Shown here: positions 26,545-36,032 of the stretch, piece after piece
How positions within the stretch are numbered: position 1 is the stretch's first letter
Layout: each line of letters opens with the position of its first letter
Origin: Candidatus Nanopelagicales bacterium
Lineage (GTDB): Bacteria; Actinomycetota; Actinomycetes; S36-B12
NCBI GenBank assembly: GCA_018402075.1
Contig: JAGYJP010000001.1
Coordinates: 620,001 to 684,000, forward strand
Direction: 5' to 3'
DNA: 64,000 bases
The notes under the pieces: model-generated
Databases searched by the model: none
What the model was told of the DNA's origin: nothing
Seen by the model: the letters and a program-made list of their open reading frames with translations, nothing else
Made by a program: the position numbers and the translations under genes

Positions 26545-29500
26545 TTAAGGGGTGGAAAACAGGACGTTAAACAATTCGTGGATCCATTGTAGAAGAGCGC
26601 CGTCGCGGAGAGCAGGAGCACCGATTCCACCAGGCTTGGGAACGAGAATCGTCCGAGTGGCCGGCTTGATAGTTGTGCGGGGGTACAACCGGCTCAATCG
26701 CATGGATCTCGATTCAGGAAGCTCCACCGGGTGAATCCGGATGGAATTACCCGCGGAGATAATCTCCTCGACTCCACGTGATTTCGCAAGAACTCTAAAT
26801 CGCGAAACTGCGAGAAGGGTCTCTACTTCTTCCGGCAGGGTCCCATATCGATCAAGAAGTTCGGCTCCGACCTCACTGACGGCGGAGTCCGTCGTGGCAT
26901 CTGCCAACCTTTTGTATGCCTCAAGCCGTAGGCGCTCTTGTGGAACATAAGACTCAGGAATATGCGCGTTGATCGGTAACTCCACTCGGACATCGTTGGA
27001 GTCTTGGAGAGGTTCATTCTTGTACTCGGCTAGAGCCTCCCCAACAAGTCGGAGATATAGGTCAAAACCCACATCGGCGATGTGACCGCTTTGCTCTCCT
27101 CCCAATAAGTTTCCGGCACCCCTGATTTCCAGGTCCTTCAATGCGATCTGCATGCCGGAACCCAAGTCTGTTCGCTGCGCGATAGTTGCCAACCGTTCAT
27201 GTGCGGTTTCAGTCAGAGGTTTATTTGGGTCATAGAGAAAGTAGGAGTAGGCGCGCTCGCGGCCTCTTCCCACCCTTCCCCTCAATTGATGCATTTGCGA
27301 AAGACCGAATTTGTCTGCTCGATCAACTATCAATGTATTCGCATTCGGAATATCAATACCCGATTCCACAATGGTGGTACACACAAGAACATCAATCTCT
27401 TTTTCCCAAAATTTAACAATGACGCTCTCGAGTTGACCTTCGGACATTTGTCCATGAGCAACGGCTATTCGGGCTTCGGGGATTAATTCACGAATCTTGC
27501 CCGCAACCCGCTCAATGGACTCAACTCGGTTGTGAATAAAGAAAACTTGTCCATCGCGGAGGAGCTCTCTATGAATGGCAGCTGTTATTTGCTTTTCATC
27601 ATATGGACCAACAAAGGTGAGAACTGGGTGTCTTTCTTCAGGGGGAGTTTGTATGACAGACATTTCGCGAATTCCCGTAACAGCCATTTCTAATGTTCTC
27701 GGAATTGGAGTTGCACTCATGGCAAGAACATCAACATTTGTTCTCAGTGCCTTGAGATGCTCTTTGTGCTCCACTCCGAATCTTTGTTCTTCATCCACAA
27801 TCACCAGCCCGAGATCCTTGAACCGCACACTGGGCGTTAGCAACCTGTGAGTTCCAATAACAACATCGACAGTACCGCTTGCAAGGCCTTCAAGAGTGGC
27901 CTTCGATTCAGCCGCACTGGTGAAACGCGATAGGGCTGCGACTTTTATTGGGAAAGCAGAGTAACGATCATTGAATGTGGACATATGTTGTTGGACCAGC
28001 AATGTGGTGGGAACGAGAACCGCAACCTGCTTTCCGTCCTGCACAGCCTTAAAAGCAGCTCTGATTGCGATTTCAGTTTTGCCATATCCCACATCACCAC
28101 AGATCAATCGATCCATGGGGACCGTTCGCTCCATGTCCCGCTTTACGTCATCGATTGTGCTGAGTTGGTCAGGAGTCTCCACATAAGTAAATGCATCTTC
28201 AAGTTCACGTTGCCACGGAGTGTCCTGACTAAATGAATATCCCTGCGAGTTCTGACGTGCGGCATATAGTCGAATGAGTTCCCCGGCTATTTGCTTGACG
28301 GCCTTTCGAGCTCGGCCTTTGGCTTTCTGCCAGTCAGCCCCACCCAATCTGTGGACTGTCGGCGCCTCTCCACCCACATATCGGGTGACAAGATCGAGTT
28401 GGTCCATGGGTACAAAAAGTCGATCGGCAGGGTGTCCACGCTTACTCGCGGCATATTCAATGACGAGATACTCCCGCTCTGCACCGGCGGCAGTGCGTGT
28501 AATCATTTCCACATAGCGGCCCACCCCGTGATGCTCATGCACAATGTAGTCACCAGCGGCAAGCGTGAGGGGATCGATACTTCCCTTGCGCTTACTTGGC
28601 ATCTTGCGCATGTCTTTCGTTGCAGACTTTTGCCCCACCATGTCGGCTTCAGTAAGAACATAAAGTTGTGAGTTGGGGAGAATAAATCCCTGATCAAGTG
28701 AGCAAGGTACGAGATACACAGTGTCACTCTGCTGATCAATCGGCAAATGTTCAGCAATGACCGCACCAATGTCTGCTCCGCTGAGTTCCTCCAAGATGCG
28801 TTCGAGTGACCCGCGACCCTGGGCCACAAGAACCACATTGTTCTTCAAGGTCAGCCACGCTCGAATATCTGAAACCAATTGCTCCGGTTTACCTCGGTAA
28901 CTTTCTACCGGCTGTGAATCAAGAGTGACCACAGGCGAAGAACCTGTGGTGTCATCAATGGCTAAAGGAGTCAAATTCCAGACTGACCCTGCTTTTGCCT
29001 GAATTCCAGCAAGAACCGATTCAACGGGTATAAACATGGATCCTGAAAAGTCAATGGGTGTTGACCCACCCACCGCTGCACTGTGCCACCCTGCAGTGAG
29101 GAATTCCTCTGCGGTTTTTACAACATCTAATGCTCGAGCTCTGATCCGCTCGGGCTCTACCACCACCAAGGAACTCTCCCGTGGGAAAAACTCATGGAGT
29201 GGCCTCATGTGCCCCGCAAGGACAGGGGAAAGCGACTCCATGCCTTCAACGGCAATTCCTAAGGCAAGCGATTCACACATTGCTGCGACTTCCACATGCT
29301 CAGCCCCCAGAGCCTGGGCCCTTTCCCTTACATCCTCCGTTAACAGGAGCTCCCGAACAGGAGTGGCCCATAAACCATGGGGCGCGAGCTCGAGTGAACG
29401 TTGATCCGATACCGAAAAATACCTGATCTCCTCAATGTCATCGCCCCAAAATTCGAGCCGCAACGCATGTTCTTCGGTCGGAGGGAATACATCCAGGATG

Positions 29501-30072
29501 CCACCTCGTACCGCGAGTTGGCCTCTACGCTCCACAAGATCTACACGTTCGTAACCAAACCCAATAAGTTGAGAGACGATAGAAGTTAACTCCCGCGAGT
29601 CTCCGGAAGCCACACGTACCGGCTCAATATCCCCAAGATTGGCAACAATCGGTTGTAAGACTGCGCGAACAGAAGAAATGACAATAGATATCGGAGCGGA
29701 AAAATTGTCGTTGTCAATAGGGTGCGTCAAACGACGCAATACTGCAAGTCGAGCACCAACCGTATCCAGCGATGGTGACAAACGCTCATGCGGAAGTGTC
29801 TCCCAACTTGGAAAAACCGCAAGTGACGATGGATCCACGAACGCACCTAAAGCAGCAGCCAATTCATCCGCTGCCCTTCCCGTAGACGTGATAACAAGGA
29901 GAGGCTGTGTCGATCTACGGGCTTGAATTTCGGCAATAATCAACGAGTAAATGTTGGCAGGCGCAACAACGTCCATCTTCTCACCGGGTTGCACATTATG
30001 CGCAATCTTGTGAAATGCGGGATCCTGTGAAACCAGACCTAGAAGTGGAGAAAGAGCCTGCTTGCCTATCAC
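26545..30072 (-). CDS. mfd: Transcription-repair coupling factor Mfd
   Basis: A 1175-residue protein that removes stalled RNA polymerase and recruits nucleotide excision repair. The order is UvrB-like region (ITSTGRAADELAAALG, SWETLPHERLSP), RNA-polymerase-interacting domain (GDYIVHEHHGVGRY, near 510), then the RecG-like translocase with Walker A GDVGYGKTE near 670, the DEEQRFG box, SATPIPRTL and the TRG motif region (RGRVGRGRERAYSY), ending in the TRCF C-terminal domain. Length is normal. The GTG start overlaps cysQ by four bases. Confidence 0.97.
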   Translation of the reverse strand: MIGKQALSPLLGLVSQDPAFHKIAHNVQPGEKMDVVAPANIYSLIIAEIQARRSTQPLLVITSTGRAADELAAALGAFVDPSSLAVFPSWETLPHERLSPSLDTVGARLAVLRRLTHPIDNDNFSAPISIVISSVRAVLQPIVANLGDIEPVRVASGDSRELTSIVSQLIGFGYERVDLVERRGQLAVRGGILDVFPPTEEHALRLEFWGDDIEEIRYFSVSDQRSLELAPHGLWATPVRELLLTEDVRERAQALGAEHVEVAAMCESLALGIAVEGMESLSPVLAGHMRPLHEFFPRESSLVVVEPERIRARALDVVKTAEEFLTAGWHSAAVGGSTPIDFSGSMFIPVESVLAGIQAKAGSVWNLTPLAIDDTTGSSPVVTLDSQPVESYRGKPEQLVSDIRAWLTLKNNVVLVAQGRGSLERILEELSGADIGAVIAEHLPIDQQSDTVYLVPCSLDQGFILPNSQLYVLTEADMVGQKSATKDMRKMPSKRKGSIDPLTLAAGDYIVHEHHGVGRYVEMITRTAAGAEREYLVIEYAASKRGHPADRLFVPMDQLDLVTRYVGGEAPTVHRLGGADWQKAKGRARKAVKQIAGELIRLYAARQNSQGYSFSQDTPWQRELEDAFTYVETPDQLSTIDDVKRDMERTVPMDRLICGDVGYGKTEIAIRAAFKAVQDGKQVAVLVPTTLLVQQHMSTFNDRYSAFPIKVAALSRFTSAAESKATLEGLASGTVDVVIGTHRLLTPSVRFKDLGLVIVDEEQRFGVEHKEHLKALRTNVDVLAMSATPIPRTLEMAVTGIREMSVIQTPPEERHPVLTFVGPYDEKQITAAIHRELLRDGQVFFIHNRVESIERVAGKIRELIPEARIAVAHGQMSEGQLESVIVKFWEKEIDVLVCTTIVESGIDIPNANTLIVDRADKFGLSQMHQLRGRVGRGRERAYSYFLYDPNKPLTETAHERLATIAQRTDLGSGMQIALKDLEIRGAGNLLGGEQSGHIADVGFDLYLRLVGEALAEYKNEPLQDSNDVRVELPINAHIPESYVPQERLRLEAYKRLADATTDSAVSEVGAELLDRYGTLPEEVETLLAVSRFRVLAKSRGVEEIISAGNSIRIHPVELPESRSMRLSRLYPRTTIKPATRTILVPKPGGIGAPALRDGALLQWIHELFNVLFSTP

Positions 30073-30893
30073 GCCGAACGAGTTTCCTGCAAGGCCTGCA
30101 ACACATGGGGATATAAATCTGGACGCGAAATTACCAGATCGGTGACATACGGCGGCATGTGATTAAAGGTGATCGGCTCGCCCGACATATGTGAAGCGAT
30201 TAGTCCGTAACGCTCCGCCACGTTATAAGGCGCAGCCACATCCCACTCATAAAACCCCGTGTCATGAAGATAAATATCAGCTCGGCCACAAAGAATTTCA
30301 TTCACTTTTGCACCGACCGACCCAACATCAACGATTTCTATCTTGCGATGCGGCACATTTGTATCTGTCAAAATTTCGCCTAATCGGGCTACCGTCTCTC
30401 GGAGGGTTTTGGGCGGGCGTGATCGGGAAGCAACAACTCGAATAGTCGTATCGCCAGCCTGCTTGGGAACGCCTTCGGTATCGAGAACACTTCGGGTAAT
30501 TCCTTGAGCAGGTAGATCAACTGTTCCCGCGCTCAACTTTTGCTGTGTGGTGTCCCATAAGGCTATGTGCACGGCAAAATCTTGTCGATTCTGGCCATAT
30601 TCCCAGGTTCCATCGAGGGGGTCGACAATCCACACTCGATCCGCATCAAGTCGAAGATTGTTGTCTTTCCCTTCTTCGCTGAGAATCGCATCGGCGGGGC
30701 GAGCAGCACTTAACTTCTCCATGATGAACAAATGTGAAGCTCTATCAGCCTGATCGCGCAGGAGATCACCTACTGTTTTGTCTATGGAATTCGCGGGGCG
30801 TCCTTGAAAAAATTCCTCACGCAGAGCGAGTAATAGTTGTCCAGCCTCAATGGCAATGGATCGCGAAACTTCCGCATCAGTTTGCGTTGACAT
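30069..30893 (-). CDS. cysQ: 3'(2'),5'-bisphosphate nucleotidase / inositol monophosphatase family
   Basis: A 274-residue magnesium phosphatase. Metal ligands are in LSEEGKD (near 75) and WIVDPLDGTWEY (near 90-101), and the C-terminal YEWDVAAPYNVAERYG (near 215) carries the other conserved aspartate. In the CysQ branch the enzyme recycles PAP made during sulfate assimilation, which would fit the sulfur genes elsewhere in the window; an inositol or other sugar-phosphate substrate is possible. GGAG precedes the ATG. It lies between pth and mfd on one strand. Confidence 0.85.
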   Translation of the reverse strand: MSTQTDAEVSRSIAIEAGQLLLALREEFFQGRPANSIDKTVGDLLRDQADRASHLFIMEKLSAARPADAILSEEGKDNNLRLDADRVWIVDPLDGTWEYGQNRQDFAVHIALWDTTQQKLSAGTVDLPAQGITRSVLDTEGVPKQAGDTTIRVVASRSRPPKTLRETVARLGEILTDTNVPHRKIEIVDVGSVGAKVNEILCGRADIYLHDTGFYEWDVAAPYNVAERYGLIASHMSGEPITFNHMPPYVTDLVISRPDLYPHVLQALQETRSA

Positions 30894-30931
30894 GTGTACT
30901 CCAATGCATGATTATTTACATGAATAAAGAT

Positions 30932-31510
30932 TTAGCTATTAAATCGGCTTTGTGAGTATTCCAAGCCATGCAGAATAAGTGCTTCGACAGCATCCACACT
31001 GCAATCAATTAGAGCGGGCAACTCTTTGCGTTCGTTCGAGCTGAAGGGCGAGAGAACAAAATCAGCAGGTTCTTGACGCCCGGGAGGACGCCCTACCCCC
31101 ACTCTCTCCCGATAAAACTCGCCGGTTCCAATGGATTTTCGAATACTTTTCAAACCATTGTGGCCATTATCTCCTCCCCCGAACTTCAATCGAATGGTGG
31201 AGAAATCAATATCGAGTTCATCGTGAATTACCACAAGATTATGCGGTTCCACACTATAAAAATCCATGAGCGCCTTTATCGGCCCTCCACTTTCGTTCAT
31301 GAAAGAAAGTGGAAAGGCAAGCACGAGTTTTGATATGGCACCAGGATTGCCCACATGAGTTTCACAAGTGACAGCAAGTGCTCGCCTGTGACGAGTCAAT
31401 TTTGCATGAGTTCGTTGCGCAAAAGCCTCAACTACCATCGCGCCAATGTTGTGACGCGTGGTGGCATATGCGGGACCAGGATTACCGAGTCCCGCAACCA
31501 GCCAAGTCAA
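30932..31510 (-). CDS. pth: Peptidyl-tRNA hydrolase
   Basis: A 192-residue enzyme that releases peptides from prematurely dropped peptidyl-tRNA. Characteristic stretches are VAGLGNPGPAYATTRHNIGAM with the catalytic histidine (about 5-25), PLSFMNESGGPI near 68 and VIHDELDIDFSTIRLKFGGG near 94-113. The start is TTG immediately after the rplY stop with no spacer; the gene follows rplY as in most actinobacteria. Normal length. Confidence 0.95.
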   Translation of the reverse strand: MTWLVAGLGNPGPAYATTRHNIGAMVVEAFAQRTHAKLTRHRRALAVTCETHVGNPGAISKLVLAFPLSFMNESGGPIKALMDFYSVEPHNLVVIHDELDIDFSTIRLKFGGGDNGHNGLKSIRKSIGTGEFYRERVGVGRPPGRQEPADFVLSPFSSNERKELPALIDCSVDAVEALILHGLEYSQSRFNS

Positions 31511-32089
31511 TTACTCTGCGGCAGGTTCTGCCGCAGCAGGCTCGGCATCTGTTGCTGCCTCAGACGCGGCCTCAGATGCGGCATCTTCCGCTGCTCCTGA
31601 TGCGGCGCCAGAAGCTGCCATTTCCAGAGCCTTGGCCCGCGCACCATCTACTGCGTGTCCCACGGCCTCTAGCGGGAGCTCACCATTAGCCACTGACTCT
31701 TCAAATGCCTGCATAACCATGGCAACATCAAGACCTGCTTCTTCAGCCGCAATGTGCACCTGTGCAACAGCATCGGCGTAGTCACTGCGCAGGGCGGCTT
31801 CCTTTTTGGTGATCACAATCAGATCAACGTGCTCCAAATCCAATCGCACTGGATCGCGCTGAATATCCCGCGGCTTGGTGAGAAAGAACTGGCCATCGAA
31901 ATCAATATTGAGAACAACCCGTGGCTTCCGCAAAGCAAGATTTAACTCGTGGGCTGGCAGAGTCACATGAAGCAGCTTGGTGTCAGCACCGTACAAAACG
32001 GCGGGAATCTGGCCGTCGCGACGAACTCGGCGGGCAGCGCCCTTACCAAATTCGGAGCGAGGGGAAGCGGTCATGTTGACGTTAGTCAC
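31511..32089 (-). CDS. rplY: 50S ribosomal protein L25/Ctc
   Basis: A 192-residue L25 of the long Ctc (general stress protein) form: the 5S-rRNA-binding domain occupies about 1-95 (SPRSEFGKGAARRVRRDGQIPAVLYG), the TL5-like beta domain about 96-155, and the last 40 residues are an Ala/Glu/Ser repeat tail (AASEAASEAATDAEPAAAEP), likely disordered. AAGGAG lies seven bases before the GTG start. It forms one transcript with prs upstream and pth downstream. Confidence 0.95.
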   Translation of the reverse strand: MTNVNMTASPRSEFGKGAARRVRRDGQIPAVLYGADTKLLHVTLPAHELNLALRKPRVVLNIDFDGQFFLTKPRDIQRDPVRLDLEHVDLIVITKKEAALRSDYADAVAQVHIAAEEAGLDVAMVMQAFEESVANGELPLEAVGHAVDGARAKALEMAASGAASGAAEDAASEAASEAATDAEPAAAEPAAE

Positions 32090-32224
32090 GGTGTATCTCC
32101 TTATGTATTGCGGTGGCTAAAAAACGTGGTGGCACCAAGGAGAGGGGAACACAACCCTGTCGATAACGGTGTCGTGAGGCACCCTCGCCGAGGAACGCTC
32201 GAAGTCTAGCCGAACTGCAAATCC

Positions 32225-33226
32225 CTAATGCGAGGAGGCCGACTGACCCAGGTCATCGTCCTCAAACATCTTGGTCACCGAGCCATCGGTAAAGACTTCA
32301 TTGATGGCGGTGGCCAAGAGCGGAGCAATAGACAGCACGGTGAGTTTCTCGAATCGGTGATCCTCCGAAATGGGCAAAGTGTCGGTGACGATCACTTCGC
32401 TGATTCTGGAATCTTGGAGCCGCTCGCGCGCAGGATCACTCAGGATTCCGTGGGTGGCTGCCACGATTACCTCTGAGGCCCCATTTTCAAAGAGGGTTTC
32501 TGCTGCCTTCACAATCGTGCCGCCCGTGTCAATCATGTCATCGACGACAACACAGATTCGATCCTTGACATCGCCAACCACTTCTAGGACCCGGACCTGA
32601 TTAGGAATATCGGGATCCCGGCGCTTGTGGATAATGGCAAGCGGTGCACCGAGTACGTCGGTCCAGCGCTCAGCAACTCGGACTCGGCCTGCATCTGGCG
32701 AGACCACCGTGATCTTTGACCGATCTACTCTTCCCGCGACATGACCGGCCAGGAGCGGCAATGCGAAGAGATGATCAACCGGACCATCGAAGAATCCTTG
32801 AATTTGCGATGTATGCAGATCAACTGTCATAAGTCGATCAGCACCTGCCGTTTTAAACAGGTCAGCCATGAGGCGAGCCGAAATGGGCTCGCGACCACGG
32901 TGCTTTTTGTCTTGCCGCGCATAACCATAAAAGGGGACAATCACCGTAATTCGCTTCGCAGACGCTCTTTTCAATGCATCGATCATGATCAGTTGTTCCA
33001 TGATCCACTTATTAATCGGCGTTGTGTGGCTTTGTAGTACGAATGCATCGCCACCGCGTACCGACTCACGAAAGCGCACGAAGATCTCACCATTGGCAAA
33101 GTCATGTGCGGTGACCGGGGTGAGATCAATTCCCAAATGATCGGCAACTGCATCTGCGAGTTCTGGATGCGATCTGCCTGAGAGCAGTAAAAGATGCTTC
33201 TGGGTTGGGACTGACTTCTCGGCCAC
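32225..33226 (-). CDS. prs: Ribose-phosphate pyrophosphokinase
   Basis: A 333-residue class I enzyme making PRPP from ribose 5-phosphate and ATP. The N-terminus LLLLSGRSHPELADAVA, the loop KKHRGREPISARL, the metal site DLHTSQIQGFFDGPVDHL and the PRPP-binding VVDDMIDTGGTIVKAA (near 226-241) are all present. The GTG start has AAGGTGGAG just upstream. It follows glmU after 41 bases, the common actinobacterial glmU-prs arrangement, and is followed by rplY. Confidence 0.97.
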   Translation of the reverse strand: MAEKSVPTQKHLLLLSGRSHPELADAVADHLGIDLTPVTAHDFANGEIFVRFRESVRGGDAFVLQSHTTPINKWIMEQLIMIDALKRASAKRITVIVPFYGYARQDKKHRGREPISARLMADLFKTAGADRLMTVDLHTSQIQGFFDGPVDHLFALPLLAGHVAGRVDRSKITVVSPDAGRVRVAERWTDVLGAPLAIIHKRRDPDIPNQVRVLEVVGDVKDRICVVVDDMIDTGGTIVKAAETLFENGASEVIVAATHGILSDPARERLQDSRISEVIVTDTLPISEDHRFEKLTVLSIAPLLATAINEVFTDGSVTKMFEDDDLGQSASSH

Positions 33227-33267
33227 TTACTCCACCTTCGCTAGTGATTCTTTCGCGTGCACATGAA

Positions 33268-34758
33268 CTAGTTCTGATCGCTATCGAGTGGGGAAGCCTC
33301 GGGGGAAACTGTGTCAGATGCCGCACTACCGTCGGCGCCCGCCCTCTCTGCAGCTTCCGCTGAGTAGGTGCCGGGACGTTTGCGAGGAACCCACCCTTCA
33401 ATATTTCTCTGACTTGCTCGCCCAACAGCCATGGCACCCGGCGGAACATCTTCGGTGATCACGGAACCTGCGGCGGTGTACGCACCGTCGCCAATGGTCA
33501 ACGGTGCTACCAGCATATTGTCCGATCCAATGCGAACACCTGAGCCAACTTCTGTTCTGTGCTTACTCACGCCGTCGTAGTTCACAAAGACTGTTCCTGC
33601 GCCGATATTTGTGTAATCGCCAATGTGGGCATCGCCCACATACGACAAATGGGGAACTTTGGATCCGGTACCAAGATGAGAGTTCTTTATTTCAACGAAT
33701 GCCCCCGCTTTCCCTTCAGCCCCAATTTCAGTACCGGCTCGCAGGTATGTGAATGGTCCCACCGTTGCTTCGGGACCGATGACCGCAAGTTCACCCCACG
33801 TGTGTCGGACAACTGCATTCGCGCCAACCTCACAAGAAATCAATGTGGTCCCTGGACCGATTTCTGCGCCCGACTCAATTGACGTGGGGCCGCGCAAAAC
33901 GGTCTGTGGCAAGAGGGTGACATCGGAGGCTATGTCTACATCCACATCTATCCAGGTAGATGCCGGGTCTGCAATGGTCACACCCGCTCGCATGTGACTC
34001 ACATTTATTCGATCACGCATAATCCCACCCGCTTGAGCGAGTTGCACGCGATCATTGACTCCTAAAATGTCATTGGCGTCTGGGGCAATGACACCAGTCA
34101 CTGTTCCCCCTGCCGAGTGAATAAGCCCAATGACGTCTGTCAGATACTCCTCGCCTTGAGCGTTACGTGAATTAATCAGGTCAATTGATTCAATGATTGA
34201 TGCTGCAGAGAATGCATACATGCCCGAATTAATTTCCTGAATGAGTTTCTGCTCCGGGGTTGCATCTTTTTCCTCAACAATTCCAATTACCTCTGATCCG
34301 TTGCGAATGATTCGGCCGTAGCCACAAGGATCAGAAAATTCAGCGGTCAGAATTGTCGCTTGAACAGAGTCGCTTTCATGTGATGCGAGCATCAGATGCA
34401 ATGTTTCACCCGACAACAGTGGCGTGTCACCTGTCAGGACAACTACCGGGCCTTGAGATAGCGAAACACCAGCGTCAATTAATGCCCCTAGGGCAATTCG
34501 AACTGCATGTCCGGTGCCATTGCGCTCAGTTTGTTCAACAATTGTGACCCATGGAGCAACTTCTTCGAGGTGCGCTGTGACTTCTGTTGCACCGTGCCCC
34601 ACAACTACCACCAAGTGCTCGGGCTCCGTGGTCGCCGCGGCTTCTACAACATGGTTAATCAAACTGCGTCCGCCGATAGTGTGAAGGACTTTGGGTGTGC
34701 TGGATTTCATTCGGGTGCCCTCACCTGCAGCAAGGACGATGACTACCGAGGGACGCAC
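33268..34758 (-). CDS. glmU: Bifunctional UDP-N-acetylglucosamine pyrophosphorylase / GlcN-1-P acetyltransferase
   Basis: A 496-residue two-domain enzyme supplying UDP-GlcNAc for the cell wall. The uridyltransferase half begins with LAAGEGTRMKSSTPKVLH (about 9-26); from about 255 a left-handed beta-helix with hexapeptide repeats forms the acetyltransferase, with the catalytic region RAGTEIGAEGKAGAFVEIK and VNYDGVSKHRTEVG. The C-terminal 40 residues are a Ser/Ala-rich tail. The GTG sits at a leaderless-type promoter. tRNA-Gln lies just upstream on the same strand. Confidence 0.97.
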   Translation of the reverse strand: MRPSVVIVLAAGEGTRMKSSTPKVLHTIGGRSLINHVVEAAATTEPEHLVVVVGHGATEVTAHLEEVAPWVTIVEQTERNGTGHAVRIALGALIDAGVSLSQGPVVVLTGDTPLLSGETLHLMLASHESDSVQATILTAEFSDPCGYGRIIRNGSEVIGIVEEKDATPEQKLIQEINSGMYAFSAASIIESIDLINSRNAQGEEYLTDVIGLIHSAGGTVTGVIAPDANDILGVNDRVQLAQAGGIMRDRINVSHMRAGVTIADPASTWIDVDVDIASDVTLLPQTVLRGPTSIESGAEIGPGTTLISCEVGANAVVRHTWGELAVIGPEATVGPFTYLRAGTEIGAEGKAGAFVEIKNSHLGTGSKVPHLSYVGDAHIGDYTNIGAGTVFVNYDGVSKHRTEVGSGVRIGSDNMLVAPLTIGDGAYTAAGSVITEDVPPGAMAVGRASQRNIEGWVPRKRPGTYSAEAAERAGADGSAASDTVSPEASPLDSDQN

Positions 34759-34764
34759 AGCGTC

Positions 34765-34770
34765 AGCCTA
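34765..34770 (-). promoter_or_regulatory. Leaderless -10 element for glmU
   Basis: On the minus strand TAGGCT, six bases GACGCT, then GTG at 34758. Confidence 0.6.
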
Positions 34771-34810
34771 GTTCGCAGCCAAAGTGCCGCGGGGCTGGAC
34801 TGGAAAAAAG

Positions 34811-34881
34811 CTCCCGGGGGAGGGATCGAACCTCCGTTGACGGATTCAAAGTCCGCTGTCCTGCCGCTAGACGACCCGGGA
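34811..34881 (-). tRNA. tRNA-Gln(UUG)
   Basis: A 71-base cloverleaf on the minus strand: acceptor TCCCGGG pairs with CCCGGGA, discriminator G; anticodon stem GCGGA/TCCGT with loop CTTTGAA gives anticodon UUG (reads CAA). The T arm contains GGTTCGATCC. CCA is not encoded. A run of six Ts follows immediately downstream in the direction of transcription. Confidence 0.95.
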
Positions 34882-34991
34882 TTACGGGGTGCATTGACTC
34901 GGAGTGGTTTCTCGGCGTAATGCGCCCCACAGCCTAGGCGTAGTCATCAATGGATGGGAACCCGACTCCACTCCCCATTGAACTTGCAACT

Positions 34992-35020
34992 TACGGAACC
35001 GTAGGTTACGGTAGCGTAAC
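34992..35020. promoter_or_regulatory. Two palindromic operators upstream of the desaturase gene
   Basis: TACGGAACCGTA (34992-35003) and GTTACGGTAGCGTAAC (35005-35020) are adjacent inverted repeats sharing TTACG/CGTAA half-sites. They lie 25-54 bases before the desaturase ATG and are probably bound by the TetR-family regulator encoded just downstream. Confidence 0.6.
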
Positions 35021-35045
35021 TTAGGTAGCCAGCGAAAGGACTCCC

Positions 35046-36023
35046 ATGACAACCCTCATGCCCGAGGACATCATCTTTGATGAAAATCAGGAAGATGCCG
35101 TGTATCTGAGCATGGCAATGCGCATCACCATCGGGGCATTTGTTGTCATACCTTTAATTGCGGTGGCGCTCGCAATTCCCGTTGCATGGGGTGGGTGGCT
35201 GTCATGGCTTGACCTCACTCTCGCGGTTGGACTGTGGGCACTAACTGCAGGAGGCATCACCATTGGGTACCACAGGTACTTCACCCACAGATCATTCAAA
35301 GCAAATCGCCCTGTCAAAATTGCATTAGCTTTTCTCGGATCTTTGGCGATTCAGGGTTCATTGGATCAATGGGTTGCTGATCATCGCAAACATCACAAGT
35401 TTTCCGACGAGGTCGGAGACCCTCACTCCCCATGGCGCTTTGGAACTTCTCGTAAAGCAATTGCTAAGGGTCTGCTGTATTCACATGTTGGTTGGCTCTT
35501 CGAGAGCGACAACACGGGCATTGACAAATACGCACCAGATATTGCACAAGACAAAGACCTCACTTGGATGTCCAAACACTTCTACATCTTTGTGACCTTG
35601 AGTTTGCTGTTGCCGGGGGTGCTCGGTGGCCTCATTACTTGGTCGTGGATGGGTGCTTTAACAGCCTTCTTTTGGGCAGGGCTTGTTCGAATTGCATTTG
35701 TTCATCATGTGACATGGTCAATCAACAGCATCTGCCATGTTTTCGGCACTCGACCTTTTCAGTCGCGTGATCTCTCCAGTAACGTGGCATGGTTGGCCAT
35801 CCCCTCCATGGGTGAGTCATGGCACAACCTGCACCACGTTGATCCCACCTCCGCCCGACATGGCGTAATGAAGGGGCAAATAGATATTTCAGCAAGCCTG
35901 ATCAAAGGACTGGAGAAGACGGGATTGGTTACTGACGTGCGGTGGCCCAAGCCCGAGCGTCTGGCCAAGAAACTCAAGAACCCAGAAGACAGATTCCGCC
36001 TGCGCGGTTACAAAGCTGAGTAA
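35046..36023 (+). CDS. Acyl-CoA / fatty acid delta-9 desaturase
   Basis: A 325-residue integral membrane di-iron enzyme that introduces a double bond into fatty acyl chains. The three histidine boxes are HRYFTHR (about 76-82), HRKHHKF (about 113-119) and HNLHH (about 260-264), with two pairs of membrane helices between them. AAAGGA lies five bases before the ATG. The gene is followed after nine bases by a TetR regulator, an arrangement like DesT-controlled membrane-fluidity genes, and paired palindromes precede it. Confidence 0.93.
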   Translation: MTTLMPEDIIFDENQEDAVYLSMAMRITIGAFVVIPLIAVALAIPVAWGGWLSWLDLTLAVGLWALTAGGITIGYHRYFTHRSFKANRPVKIALAFLGSLAIQGSLDQWVADHRKHHKFSDEVGDPHSPWRFGTSRKAIAKGLLYSHVGWLFESDNTGIDKYAPDIAQDKDLTWMSKHFYIFVTLSLLLPGVLGGLITWSWMGALTAFFWAGLVRIAFVHHVTWSINSICHVFGTRPFQSRDLSSNVAWLAIPSMGESWHNLHHVDPTSARHGVMKGQIDISASLIKGLEKTGLVTDVRWPKPERLAKKLKNPEDRFRLRGYKAE

Positions 36024-36026
36024 GTT
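36021..36026 (+). promoter_or_regulatory. Leaderless -10 element for the TetR gene
   Basis: TAAGTT overlaps the desaturase stop codon, then six bases TCCACC and ATG at 36033. It would give the regulator its own transcript besides read-through. Confidence 0.45.
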
Positions 36027-36032
36027 TCCACC